Notes under the pieces: model-generated | Told to the model about the DNA's origin: nothing | The model's input: only the letters and a program-made list of their open reading frames with translations | Databases searched by the model: none | Made by a program: the position numbers and the translations under genes | Shown here: positions 13,402-22,460 of the stretch, piece after piece | How positions within the stretch are numbered: the stretch's first letter is position 1 | Layout of the letters: each line of letters starts with the position of its first letter | NCBI GenBank assembly: GCA_038496445.1 | Contig: JALMLS010000080.1 | Span: forward strand, 1 to 23,571 | Length of the DNA stretch: 23,571 nucleotides | From: Trichosphaerium sp. ATCC 40318 | Lineage: Eukaryota > Discosea > Flabellinia > Trichosidae | Direction: 5' to 3'

Positions 13402-13780
13402 CAGGGCTGAAACTCAGCTAGGCATTGCCTTAAAAAATGATGCATATTCCTAACATTTGGCATTAGATGGCAAAATCAAGGCATTTGCATTTGGCAATGC
13501 CCAATAAAATAAGGCATTTTTACAAAAAGGCAATGCCTTCATCAAAAAGGCATTGATACCAGGCATTTTTGGGCATCTTTTGGCATTGCATAAAATCAGG
13601 TAATGCCTTGTATTGCATTTTTTGGCATTGCATAAAATCAAGTAATGCCCTGTATTGCAAGTACTTTATGCCTTTATTATGCCTTATTTTTTTAAGCAAT
13701 ATATGCCTTGTATTTTAATTCATATATAAGGCATTGCCTATACTATATCATAGGACTGATCACATTAAGGAAGTGGTTTA

Positions 13781-13848
13781 AGGTAAGTAACAGTCAAACA
13801 ACTTTTACACTTTTTTTTTCACATCACCTACTGACGTTTTATATAGAC
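13781..13848 (+). other. Intron-like segment in element 1 core
   Basis: This runs from GTAAGT to TATATAG and is matched in position and in its 3' end by 14784-14850 in element 2 (identical CTACTGACGTTTTATATAG). The middles differ, which is what a conserved splice signal within a neutral intron would give. Confidence 0.55.
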
Positions 13849-13935
13849 AGGCACCTAGCGCTCTTAGTAATTCATGAAATTAGACGAAACCACCGCCAAA
13901 CGAACCGCAGCACCCTATTTCATCTACAACAGTAG
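13849..13935 (+). repeat. Shared cassette, copy in element 1
   Basis: Begins right after the acceptor. Conserved blocks are GCTCTTAGTAAT, GAAACCACCGCCA and CGCAGCACCC. A short ORF with motif DETTAKRTAAP (13874-13978) crosses it, but so does a frame reading LLVIHEI. Differences from the copy in element 2 are not concentrated in third positions of either frame, so coding status is open. Confidence 0.6.
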
Positions 13936-14440
13936 TAGGAGTGAACTCCGCGATATTTCCAGGACCGCGGAATTCTAACACTACAAGGTAAGTTTTTTTT
14001 TTTTTTTTTTCTACACCATCTCATATTTTCTTTAAGGTTTTTTCAAATGTGGACTTAGGAGTTTTGTGTATTGTATGTGTACTGTATTATAAAATAAATA
14101 ATTGTGTTATTACCTGAAAATGCCCTGGTTTATTAGGCACTGTAGACTATGATAATGCTTCCTTTTTGCCTTCAAAATAAGGCATTGATGCATGAGTTAT
14201 GCCCTAATTTGAAGGGCATAATTCTTAAAAATATGCAGGCAAAACCATTGCAATCTTGTGTACCAGATGCAGGCATTTTTCATCAAATATAAGGCATTTT
14301 TGGAGCAAAAAATAAGGCATTGCCCTGTATTTGCCTTTTTGAATGAGGCAAAAACTAGGCATTTTTGTAAAAAATAAGGCATTATTTGGATGAAAATGCC
14401 TAGGCATTGTCCAAAAATGCCTTGTTGAGTTTCAGCCCTG

Positions 14441-14479
14441 TTATAGTCCTTGATTATTCGAGAAGACTACATAACAATT
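14441..14479 (+). other. 39 bp spacer between elements 1 and 2
   Basis: This host sequence between two transposons is open in one frame (IVLDYSRRLHNN). It may belong to the gene interrupted by the elements. Confidence 0.25.
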
Positions 14480-15582
14480 CAGGGCTGAAACTAAACAAGG
14501 CTTTGCCTTAAATATGAAGGCATTTTTTTAAAATCAGGCATTGATGGCAAAAATCAGGCATTTAAAAATGGCAATGCCTGATCTTGCAAAGGCAATGGCA
14601 ACAAAGGCAAAAATCAGGCATTGAAATAAGGCTTTGTTGGGCATTGCCTTAATTGTTGCAAAGCCTTGTTTTTTTTAGGCAATGCCTGCCCTAGTTTTTT
14701 TATGCATTGCCAGCCTTAAATTTACAGGCACCAATTAGGCATTGGTTGTGTACACATTGTACATTAAGGATACATTGGTTTAAGGTAAGTTTCCACCACA
14801 CCAACACTTCCTAAACATTTTTTTCCATTTACTACTGACGTTTTATATAGACAGCGTCACCATGCGCTTAGTATTTTATGGATTCTAACGAAACCGCCGC
14901 CATTCGAACCGCAGCACCCAAATGCACCTACAACAGGAGTAGAGGTACTTTAAACCATTTTTCCAGTCCACGAAAATTATACCAATAATTTGTTAATTTT
15001 TTTTTCTAGCTAAAGGTTTTTTTTCACATGGAGGCCATTGAAGTTTTTTGTGTTTTGTGTACTGTACTTTAATAAATGAATCACTATTGTATGCCTATAT
15101 AAAGCCTTGTTTTATGAGTATATGGTGCCTGAGTTATGCCCAAAAATTGAGGGCAAAAATGCCTCATTGTTGCATTAAAAATGAGGCATTATTGGACCAA
15201 CAATGCAGGCTATTTTAAGGCTAATTAGTGAACCAGTTGCTTGCTATTTGGCCCAAATATGAGGCTCTAAAGCCCAAAATTACAAGGCAATGCCTCATAT
15301 TTGCTCATTTTTTTTGGCAAAAACAAGGCAATTTGGTGAAAAATAAGGCTGGCAATGCATAAAAAAACTAGGGCAGGCATTGCCTAAAAAAAACAAGGCA
15401 TTGCAACAATTAAGGCATGGCCCAACAAAGCCTTATTTCAATGCCTGATTTTTGCCTTTTTTGCCATTGCCTTTGCAAAATCAGGCATTGCCATTTTTGC
15501 ATGCCTGATTTTTGCCATCAATGCCTGATTTTAAAAAAATGCCTTCATATTTAAGGCAAAGCCTTATTTAGTTTCAGCCCTG
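14480..15582. mobile_element. Non-autonomous DNA transposon, element 2 (same family as element 1)
   Basis: 1103 bp with the same 13 bp ends as element 1 (CAGGGCTGAAACT). The inverted homology extends far inward: about 230 bp of left arm pairs with the right arm, again built from GGCATTGCC/GGCTTTGCC words. The core (about 14755-15085) repeats the structure of element 1: AAG|GTAAGT, a T-rich intron with CTACTGACGTTTTATATAG, an exon with CGAACCGCAGCACCC, and a late poly(A)-like TAATAAATGA near 15070. Flanks are ATT and ATA, so no clean target duplication is visible. Copies 1 and 2 differ widely outside the ends, the arm words and the core, so they are not a recent tandem duplication. Confidence 0.75.
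14851..14940 (+). repeat. Shared cassette, copy in element 2
   Basis: Same blocks in the same order as in element 1, directly behind an identical acceptor. Frames read RLVFYGF then stop, KPPPFEPQHP, and NETAAIRTAAP (ORF 14878-14988). Confidence 0.6.
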
Positions 15583-15754
15583 ATACGAGAGATCAAGGCT
15601 GGCAAGAGTATATGACTGTTATATGGTTGTATTGTTTCAATCACTAATGGATTACATACCAAGATGTGATGATGGAATAACAATGACTCTGTCACTGTCG
15701 TCTATTGTTAATTGGACAAGAAATCTTGAAAGGAAAAAAGAAACAAACCATATT
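15583..15754 (+). other. Possible 5' coding piece of an interrupted gene
   Basis: The frame beginning at 15584 is open for 57 codons right up to the left end of element 3 and contains MDYIPRCDDGITMTLSLSS then NWTRNLERKKETNHI. If element 3 and two flanking bases (a TT present on both sides) are left out, this frame joins that of the exon starting at about 16700. This supports one gene split by the insertion. No family was recognised. Confidence 0.4.
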
Positions 15755-16109
15755 CAGGGGTAAAAATATTCTCAGCAAATAAATAGCATTTGCCAGCAAA
15801 ATTTACTGGCAAATCATAAGATTTTGCTGGCAAAAAAATCCATTAAATTCAGGGTTTTTGCTGGTTTTTTTGGCAAACATTACTTGCAAATATCGTCATT
15901 TGCCAGCAAATATCCATGGTATTTGCTGAAAATACACAGTAAAAAAAAACACATTTGACAATAAAACCAGTCAGGAGTTTCAATCAATGCACAAGTTATT
16001 TTATTTAAATCACATGCACAAATACAAAATCACATTACAATGTACATAGAGTGTTTTTCTGTTGGGTGATTGGAATATTTCGCCATATGATTCTATACCA
16101 TGTACCCCC

Positions 16110-16185
16110 CTGTAAAATGGTGCTGCGCATCTAATGCAAGTGGTTTCATCAAAATCCGTGTATTACTAAGAGCTACAGAAGTATG
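16110..16185 (-). repeat. Shared cassette, copy B in element 3
   Basis: On the minus strand it reads GCTCTTAGTAAT, then GATGAAACCACTTGCA, then GCGCAGCACC, matching the cassettes of elements 1 and 2 block for block. One frame gives LLVIHGF and stop; another gives DETTCIRCAAPFY. Confidence 0.55.
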
Positions 16186-16318
16186 TAAATATAAATCGCT
16201 CGAAAATAAATAAATTAATACTTACATACCTCCGGACGCCTGCGGAAGGCAGGTACTTCCATAATACTTTTGTTGTTAATGTAAATTGGTCTTGCGGTCA
16301 CAGGGAGCTTCGTTTGGT

Positions 16319-16362
16319 TAAATTCCATCAATTACTAAGAACGCTACATACCTTTTAATAGT
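16319..16362 (-). repeat. Shared cassette, copy A in element 3 (partial)
   Basis: The minus strand reads TAGCGTTCTTAGTAATTGAT and onward, directly after a donor-like AAAAG|GTATGT. It keeps only the first block well and then diverges. The frame gives FLVIDGI and stop. Confidence 0.45.
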
Positions 16363-16697
16363 GATCATCCAAAATCGTTTTGGGCTCACATTGAAAAAGT
16401 ATGTCAAGTCAAAGAGTTTTTTCTTGGGAATATTATAGCTGGTGTTTTTTGGCCAACTCAGCAAAACCATGGCATTTGCCAGCAAATGGCAAATATTTGG
16501 ATTTGCTGGCAAATGACAGTTCTTGTTAATTTGCAAAATGGCAAAACCATGGCATTTGCCAACAAACAGCAAATATCAAGATTTGCCATCAAATGACAGT
16601 TTTTGCCATTTCAGTAAAAATGGCAAAACTCAGCATTTGCCAGCAAGTGGCAAATATCAAAATTTGCCAGCAATTGCCATAGATATTTTTACCCCTG

Positions 16698-16978
16698 TTG
16701 TTGTTGTACTGGAAGAATTAGAAGAATTCAAAGAAAGTATAAAGAAAGTTCCTCTAAAGACTGACTTTCCTAAATATGAAGGTACCCTTCATACTGATTA
16801 ATAGCTCTCAATAATAAGTAAATTTATAGGTGGAGATGACTTTAATAAGGCTATACAGTATATTAAAGAACAGTTTACATGGCAAAGTGGAAAGATTGAT
16901 GTTATACTTGAAACATCTTTTGGATGGAACGAAGCACGTCTGTTTGTTAGTAGGGGATATGGTCCTTTGTTATTTTAA
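16698..16978 (+). CDS. 3' exons of an uncharacterised gene next to element 3
   Basis: The exon from about 16700 to 16781 reads VLEELEEFKESIKK then VPLKTDFPKYEG. An intron at 16782-16829 (GTACCC...TATAG, 48 bp) keeps the phase. The last exon, 16830-16978, reads GDDFNKAIQYIKEQF, QSGKIDVILETSFGW, EARLFVSRGYGPLLF, then TAA. The soluble, mixed alpha/beta-looking C-terminus fits no family I recognise. The 5' part is either the open stretch 15584-15754, now separated by element 3, or missing. The gene ends 83 bp from the stop codon of the convergent LRMDA-like gene. If element 3 is spliced out as an intron the gene could still work; otherwise it is a disrupted remnant. Confidence 0.5.
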
Positions 16979-17061
16979 AATTGGAATGAGCCTTCGATTG
17001 ATAGCAAGACTCGTCTGTAATTGATAGATTTTAGTGATGTAGGTAACTAGTAAAGTCAAGT

Positions 17062-18551
17062 TTAAAGACTCTGAGAATCAGTCCAACTCTCTGATCCAGA
17101 ATTATCAAAAAATGATACTGTGTTTTGTTCAGGCTCGCCAAGACCAAGATCATCTACTGTAGGTAAATCATCTACAGCGGAAGGAGCACTCTTTTTCTTA
17201 GAGGTCTCGCTAGACTTTTTCCTTTTGCTCTTTTTCTCCACAGCAGCCTATATTACCAAAATTAAGAAAATAATGAGATTTGAACAAAGTTGTCTACAAA
17301 GTCAAGGAAAGTTGTTTCATTTTCAAAGTTTACGCACTTTTTTAGCGTTTCTTTCGGCACGTTTTTCCCTTCGCTTTTTCTTGTCTTCTTTTATTGCTTG
17401 CTTATCCTTTGAGGCACGTTCTTTTTTAACTTTTTCAATTTTTTTCTTATTCGCTCTTTGTTGTGTTGGTGTCTTTGCTACTTTTTGATCAAGTTTACCA
17501 TAAACTAAACGGTATGAATTAGATGTAAAATATGTAAGTAATAGTATAATAACAGGAATATCCACGAGTTAAGAAATTTGCAAAGAAACAAACGTTTCCA
17601 ACCAAACAAAAAAAAAAAGAAATGGTGTCACGACTAACCTTCAATAGCCTTTGATTTTTCGGTTTCCTGTACAAGTTCATCATTTAGAGTAATGAGACTA
17701 TGTAATCGAGAGATTGTGTACAACCTAAAAGCACCATGAACACAACGAAATAACAATCGCGCATTTTCCTGTCGCTGAGAGCAAAAAAAAAAAAAAAGAA
17801 AGTAAAAACACGTGTTTATTTTATTGCTCCAAAACTGGTAAATTCTGTTTCGTTGCAGTGTGGGCAAGGCAAAAATACACGTATATTGGGAAGTAGATAC
17901 ACGATAAAAAAAATATGCAAAAAAAACGTGATGCTTTCTGGGTACCTAAAATCACTATACTGCTTCGGTGAGCCTCCATTCATGTAGTTAGGGCATGCCT
18001 CGTTACCCAACATACTTAGGTGTTCAATATAAGGACAACTAGTAACGAGGGTATCGATGAAAGCGACCAAGTTGTCAATTTCGTTTTTGTTAACCCTCTC
18101 GTAGCGTTAGTACCGCCTAACAGTTGAACTAGATATGGTACGGCAAAAATACATGAAGAATACACGAAATATGCGAAATTCGCAACAAATCAAATCTACA
18201 AAATAAGAAAAGGCGCGTACCACAGTGTTTTAAGCTTTGGGAGCGGTGGGAAGAGTGAGAAGGCGGTCAAGCAATTGCTATCCGCAACAAGTGTCTCTAA
18301 TTCCACAAAGCTGCGAAGAGCCGATAAATTGCTATTGACGCTCGTTTTAGAAGGAAAGCAGCAATATTACCAATACCTTATGTTATTATCTGTCAAATCG
18401 AGAGTTCGAACATACCGAGCATATAATTGTACTAAAACGTATCAGCCAGAGGCTTCTTAACAATCGTACTAATTTTCAATGGAATATCATCAATGTTATT
18501 AAAAGCGAGGCTTAAGCGATCACCCTTTAATGGTGACTTTGGACCACTCAT
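17062..18551 (-). CDS. LRMDA-like leucine-rich-repeat protein with Lys-rich tail
   Basis: Seven exons (minus strand order): 18470-18551, 18377-18431, 18221-18331, 17946-18095, 17639-17724, 17338-17504, 17062-17247; total 837 nt, 278 aa, no frame break. Residues about 11-100 form three or four LRRs (LSLAFNNIDDI, VRTLDLTDNNISNL, LETLVADSNCLTAF, LKTLWVNKNEIDNL). The LRR cap follows: LSMLGNEACPN, then QYSDFRLYTISRL and ITLNDELV. This cap is the hallmark of leucine-rich melanocyte differentiation-associated protein (LRMDA, C10orf11) and close LRR proteins, in which the acidic loop after ACPN precedes a Y.xYR.Y motif. Residues about 165-235 are a Lys/Arg-rich, helical, probably nuclear or RNA/ribosome-binding tail. 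The end is acidic and Ser-rich. The LRMDA core is known; the basic tail is an addition as far as I know. The start is divergent from the coiled-coil gene, 183 bp away. Confidence 0.75.
17505..17638 (-). other. Example intron with clear branch point (LRMDA-like gene)
   Basis: 134 bp with donor GTTAGT and acceptor TTTAG. Together with the neighbouring introns of this gene (38, 45, 125, 221, 134 and 90 bp) it shows the normal intron size range. The intron at 18096-18220 has a yeast-like ACTAAC branch point ten bases before AG. Confidence 0.6.
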
Positions 18552-18734
18552 TGTGACATGTCCTGTTTTCTCGTGTCAAAAACCAGAAGCAATGAAAATC
18601 AGAGCGAAAATCGTTTGGTCTTCAACAGTAATACAGACACTTCTCACTGAGGACCGAGTCATATAACAAGCTCTTTGGTAGTGTACAAATGCTTCAAGAG
18701 CGCTATAAAGCATTTTAGATAACTACAGATCTGA
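18552..18734. promoter_or_regulatory. Bidirectional promoter region
   Basis: 183 bp between the start codons of two divergent, intact genes (LRMDA-like and coiled-coil). No open frame of note lies here. No specific factor site could be assigned. Confidence 0.5.
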
Positions 18735-21144
18735 ATGTCTTTTTTACTTGATGACCAGCAAGTACGTGCTCTGTGTATCACCGCAGTATTATTTACACGC
18801 GCTTTGCTATATAATTTGGGTTATATTGCACTATTCATATAATAAATGTTTTTAGGATGATATAAGAGGCCAATTGCTACAAGAGAGAAAGCTTAGACAG
18901 AAAGCAGAGCAAAAATATACAAAACTACTTGAACGCGTTAAAAAAGCACAAGCACTACCAACAGAGATAATAGAGGAAGTGGAAGTATCAGTACCATCCT
19001 CACCAGTACGTCGGAGGCTTGTACGCTTTATTTTTTTATTAACTTGTTTTTGCAAAAAAAGGTTGTCGAACACTCTCAAGGAGACCCTGGTTTAGTAGCT
19101 TTGTACTCCCCAAGCTTCCCAAGATCGAAAAAAGTATGAAATGTTTTCTTTTTTCTTTATAACTTAATCTTATTATATTATAGCCTGAAGACACTTATTT
19201 ATCGTCAGCACGCGTTGACAAGTACGTTTGATTTTTTTTGTACCAGTGAAACGGAGCACCAATGCTATTCCTGATTTTTGGAGAATTTGATAATCATTGA
19301 TTTCCTTCTTCATTCATTGTCACAAAACTGATTATCATAGACTTCTGTCAGAATCTAGTAATGCAAAGGCTGATTTCTCAACTGAAACGGTTACTACAAA
19401 CAATGCAAACGATCAACAATTGGCAGAATTGAAGCGGTTAAATGAAGAATGCCAAAAATTAAAAGCAGAAAGAACAGATTTACAAAAACAACTGTTAGAT
19501 CAATCGGAAGCTATTAGGATTGTACAAGTACGTTTTCTTTGAATACGCGGTATAGTAGAAATGTCATCTTTGATGCAAAAAAAATTGTTGAGATGAGATA
19601 AGCACGCAACAAGCTTGTTGCAAAATTTATTTGTTTACTTTTTATAGCTTATTTTGTGTTGCTTACTTCTACTTTTTTAGAAAGGTAAAGCAGTATCAGA
19701 TACCACCCTGGATGTTACTAGAGATTTAACTATTAAACTCAAGGACGCACTGGAAGCTAAAATGGAAGAGGTTCGTTGAAAAACTTGACATGAGATCTTT
19801 TGAAAGAATTCCTTCTTTGTTCGCTTAACATGATGACATGCATGTATCTCTTTCTAACTTATTAATCAAGATAATTAAATTAAAACAAGAGATCGAAGAG
19901 CTCAAGAAACATGACCAGCGGTATAAGCTTGTGTGCAACGAAAAACTGTACGTCCTCTCGACTTTTTTAGTTTTAGTCAAAGAACAACTGTTTATCTTTA
20001 TGCTAATTTTTTGTGACACAGACAGCTGGAAGTTGATAAAGTTACATGGGGATCAAAGTACACTATGATAAACGAGGAAAAGAATAAACTAGCAGCACTT
20101 TGTAGAGAAAAGTAAGTTGTCAGCTAAACAGAGAAAAAAAACCATAAAAAAAACACGTCGCCGCTGGAGCAAATCTGTTTTCTTCTCTCTGTCTTTTTTT
20201 TGGTTTTCCTTCTCTGTTATGCTTCCAGTTATACGTTATGTTAATATTATTCTGTTTAGGGATGAAACTATACAAGGTTTAGAGAGTTTAATAGAGTCTA
20301 AAGATGATACTATTGAAAAAATGGCAAGAAAGTTGCTTAACTTAAAAAATCGAATAGATAATGTAGAAGTGCAAATGTGTAAGTTCTTCGTAAAGAAAGT
20401 ATACAAATTCTTCTACACAAACACTGATGCCACTGTACGTATACACTCATTTCTGAAAATTACAAAAAAGAATTTCTAAAAACAAGCCAATTTTCTTGTG
20501 TTCAAAGAAACCAAACTGTCTTGCCGGGTGTTGTATTTTTTTCAGTTCTACTGTTCTACAAACTTCTTTGTATATCTTACTAACTTGAATTTATAGTTGG
20601 TTGTATCAAAAGCACCTACTACTGCTGTTTATAGCTTGGATATTTTTACAAATGGAAAACGAACAACTCATCCATTTGACACAATACAGTCAATTTTAAA
20701 ACATACAGACTCTACTACACGATTCACAATACAGTATACGGTACGGTTTTAAACTATTTTATGTGTTAAAAAGATACTTGTTATTGACAAACCAAAAAAC
20801 GAAAAAAACAAGAAAAAGTGCCAGTAGATTTATTTTTGAAAGAATTTTTGGTTTTGGATTTTTTGCTTTTGCTTTGACTTAGTTTCATCTAGGATGCTGG
20901 TCATACCGATGTATTCGAGTCAGCTATTAGGGAAGAAGTATTAAACGCCTTATATGGGTACTATAAGAAACATACAAAGACAGCAAAAAAGAAAAAAGAG
21001 CTTCAAGAGCGAAAAGGAAAAAAAGAGTCACCTACAAAATCAAGGCCTCCTTCATCACCTAAAAAGGATATTAATGGGAAAGGAAATGATGCTGATGCCA
21101 AAAAAAGTGGTAAAAAAGTTAGTAATAGCCCTACAAAGGCTTGA
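18735..21144 (+). CDS. Coiled-coil protein with small C-terminal domain and basic tail
   Basis: Eleven exons: 18735-18761, 18856-19020, 19062-19133, 19184-19221, 19341-19527, 19681-19770, 19871-19947, 20022-20111, 20260-20434, 20597-20740, 20893-21144; 1317 nt, 438 aa, phases all consistent. Coiled-coil heptads dominate residues about 10-45 (QLLQERKLRQKAEQKYTKLL) and about 125-295 (ELKRLNEECQKLKAERTDL, IEELKKHDQRYKLV, TIEKMARKLLNLKNRI). A linker with SVPSSPVRR and SPSFPRSKK lies between. Residues about 307-385 look like a compact beta-rich domain ending in a helix (KAPTTAVYSLDIFTNGKR, TRFTIQYTDAGHTDVF, SAIREEVLNALYGYYKK), reminiscent of PH-like folds at the end of some trafficking coiled-coil proteins. 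The last 55 residues are a Lys-rich disordered tail. A role in vesicle tethering or at the cytoskeleton is a guess from architecture. AATAAA follows at 21198. Confidence 0.75.
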
Positions 21145-21197
21145 TTTTTCGAAGAAAAAAAAATTAAGGAAAAAAAAAAGTTTTAAGATCTGTTGTA

Positions 21198-21203
21198 AAT
21201 AAA
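21198..21203 (+). terminator. Poly(A) signal of coiled-coil gene
   Basis: AATAAA lies 54 bases after the stop codon of the coiled-coil gene, in a T/A-rich stretch. Confidence 0.45.
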
Positions 21204-22460
21204 AATTAAGAATAATCCTTCAGCCAGTACTGCTAGTAACACAGCGACATTAAAGAACGACCAAGAAACGACATCTCTCATCTCCATATTTTTTGACAAG
21301 ATAGCTCAATTGAACTCTAAGCCCTTATCACCGTAACACTTAGAAATTTACCTGCAAGTTTCGTATAAATTGTTAGTAGAACCAGTTCCCTATATTGAGA
21401 TATTAATACGCAAATATTCTGGCTATACAATAGAGTGTACTACGTTTATCAGGCTGAGAAAACTCTTCTCATAGGATATTGGACGGTTGGGCTCAGCGAA
21501 CATGTGAACTTCAAATACATTGCTCAACAAAGTCGTGACTATTGTGGCTGTAGTTATAAAGCACGTGATTAGGTACAGTAATGACAAACAGTTAATTTTA
21601 TTGTTGGACAAGAACTTGCAGTAACGTCTAATGGTTCTATTACTATTTTCTAGAGCTACAATTTACGTAGACTAAACATTTGCTACAACGACTGCTTTCT
21701 ACATTTGCACAAACTCCAACAAATATAACTTTCGACGCACAATTCTATACTTTCCATGGATAACACCTAACTTGCTTTGGTACCATAAAATATTCTTGTT
21801 GGAGCTATAGCAAAGCTAGTTAAACGTTTTGACGTATGTAAACGTATTGGTAATGTTGAATATCAAAAATATGGGAAGAACGCACTACAAACAAAATCCT
21901 GGGTAAAACCCAACTTCTTTTATGCTACATATCACGTGGAGCCTATTTTTTGGTCGTCCCTTTTTTGTCCCTTGTCATAAAAATCGTTACTTACCATAAT
22001 CTTCCCAAAAACCAAATCTAAGGTGCTGTAGCCCTCATCCAGCGACTAAGCACCTCCAGATTTTCCAAAGCTTCCAGATTTACCCCGTTCCCATCAATAT
22101 TTAAGAAAACCCGAACTGAAAATTTTTCGTTTAGGAACATGACTTTTTTTTGTTGTTCTACATGTTAATTTAGTCTCAAAGGGTCGTTGACTCTACCAAT
22201 GTAGCCAGATTTCTGTTAAAAACTGGCACAAAATTGTGAAACGATAATTTCGAAATGAATACAAACCCTATCTCTTCACATGTAGGTCACTTACATACAA
22301 AATAAAGTAGAAAAAAAAAGGAAAAATACTTGTGACCTTTTTTTTTTCGGGTATGATCAATAATCTTCTTCCCAGGATTTTTCTCCATTTTTCTGACTAA
22401 GAATACAAGTGTTGACATTTTCAACCGATGCATTTACCATTAATAGCAACAAAGAAGACA
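21204..22460. other. 1.3 kb without a resolved gene, possible minus-strand membrane protein exons
   Basis: Two minus-strand stretches look protein-like. At 21423-21611 a hydrophobic signal-like start is followed by FEVHMFAEPNRPISYEKSF. At about 21190-21287 the frame MEMRDVVSWSFFNVAVLLAV ends in LFLIFIYNRS and a stop. The second resembles the membrane anchor and tail of p24/emp24 cargo receptors (WS..N/Q..VLL), but a GOLD domain was not found and the two pieces could not be spliced in frame, although a TACTAAC...TTGCAG acceptor lies between them. The rest, up to the DOMON gene start, shows only short unrelated frames. Confidence 0.25.

Larger units (their letters stand above)
13402..14440. mobile_element. 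Non-autonomous DNA transposon, element 1
   Basis: 1039 bp bounded by perfect 13 bp inverted ends CAGGGCTGAAACT / AGTTTCAGCCCTG and flanked by TTA on both sides (13399-13401, 14441-14443), a likely target duplication. Both arms are packed with the word AAGGCATTGCC and variants in inverted orientation, able to fold back. The core (about 13740-14105) carries an apparent transcription unit: a donor AAG|GTAAGT at 13780, the branch and acceptor CTACTGACGTTTTATATAG ending at 13848, a second donor at 13988-13993, and AATAAA near 14095. No transposase is present. A TTA duplication is compatible with PIF/Harbinger-type elements, but CAGGG ends are also common in hAT; superfamily is undecided. Confidence 0.75.
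15755..16697. mobile_element. Non-autonomous DNA transposon, element 3 (different ends)
   Basis: 943 bp with 15 bp inverted ends CAGGGGTAAAAATAT / ATATTTTTACCCCTG, differing from elements 1 and 2 beyond CAGGG. The arms are dense in the word TTTGCCAGCAAAT in both orientations, a different word from GGCATTGCC but the same architecture. The core carries two minus-strand copies of the cassette found in elements 1 and 2, with a donor-like GGAG|GTATGTAAGT and an acceptor CTTCTGTAG between them. There is no transposase. It sits inside or next to coding sequence: the frame to its right is intact to a stop at 16976-16978. Confidence 0.72.

Noticed and set aside
13450-14407. Cys/Asn/Lys-rich frames in the transposon arms (for example ILCNAKKCNTRH)
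   Set aside because: They are translations of the GGCATT word arrays. They have no start context, splice logic or homology.
13874-14988. A firmly called micropeptide gene in elements 1 and 2 (DETTAKRTAAP / NETAAIRTAAP)
   Set aside because: The ORFs are 34 and 36 codons, but base changes between copies fall at all codon positions and another frame is conserved about as well. Kept as a cassette finding, not a CDS.
13402-16697. CRISPR-like array suggested by regularly repeated GGCATTGCC or TTTGCCAGCAAAT words
   Set aside because: The words are inverted as well as direct, spacing is irregular, spacers are not unique, and the host is an intron-bearing eukaryote.
17725-17945. Open frame reading IVYLLPNIRVFLPCPHC on the minus strand
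   Set aside because: It lies inside an intron of the LRMDA-like gene. Splicing 17946 to 17724 gives SDFRLYTISRL, which fits the family and keeps frame, so the resemblance of YLLPN to an LRR cap is coincidental.
20117-20259. Extension of the exon upstream of position 20260 (KQRKKTIKKTRRRW...)
   Set aside because: The intron 20112-20259 (GTAAGT...TTTAG) joins exons 8 and 9 in phase; the open extension lies within it and is low-complexity.
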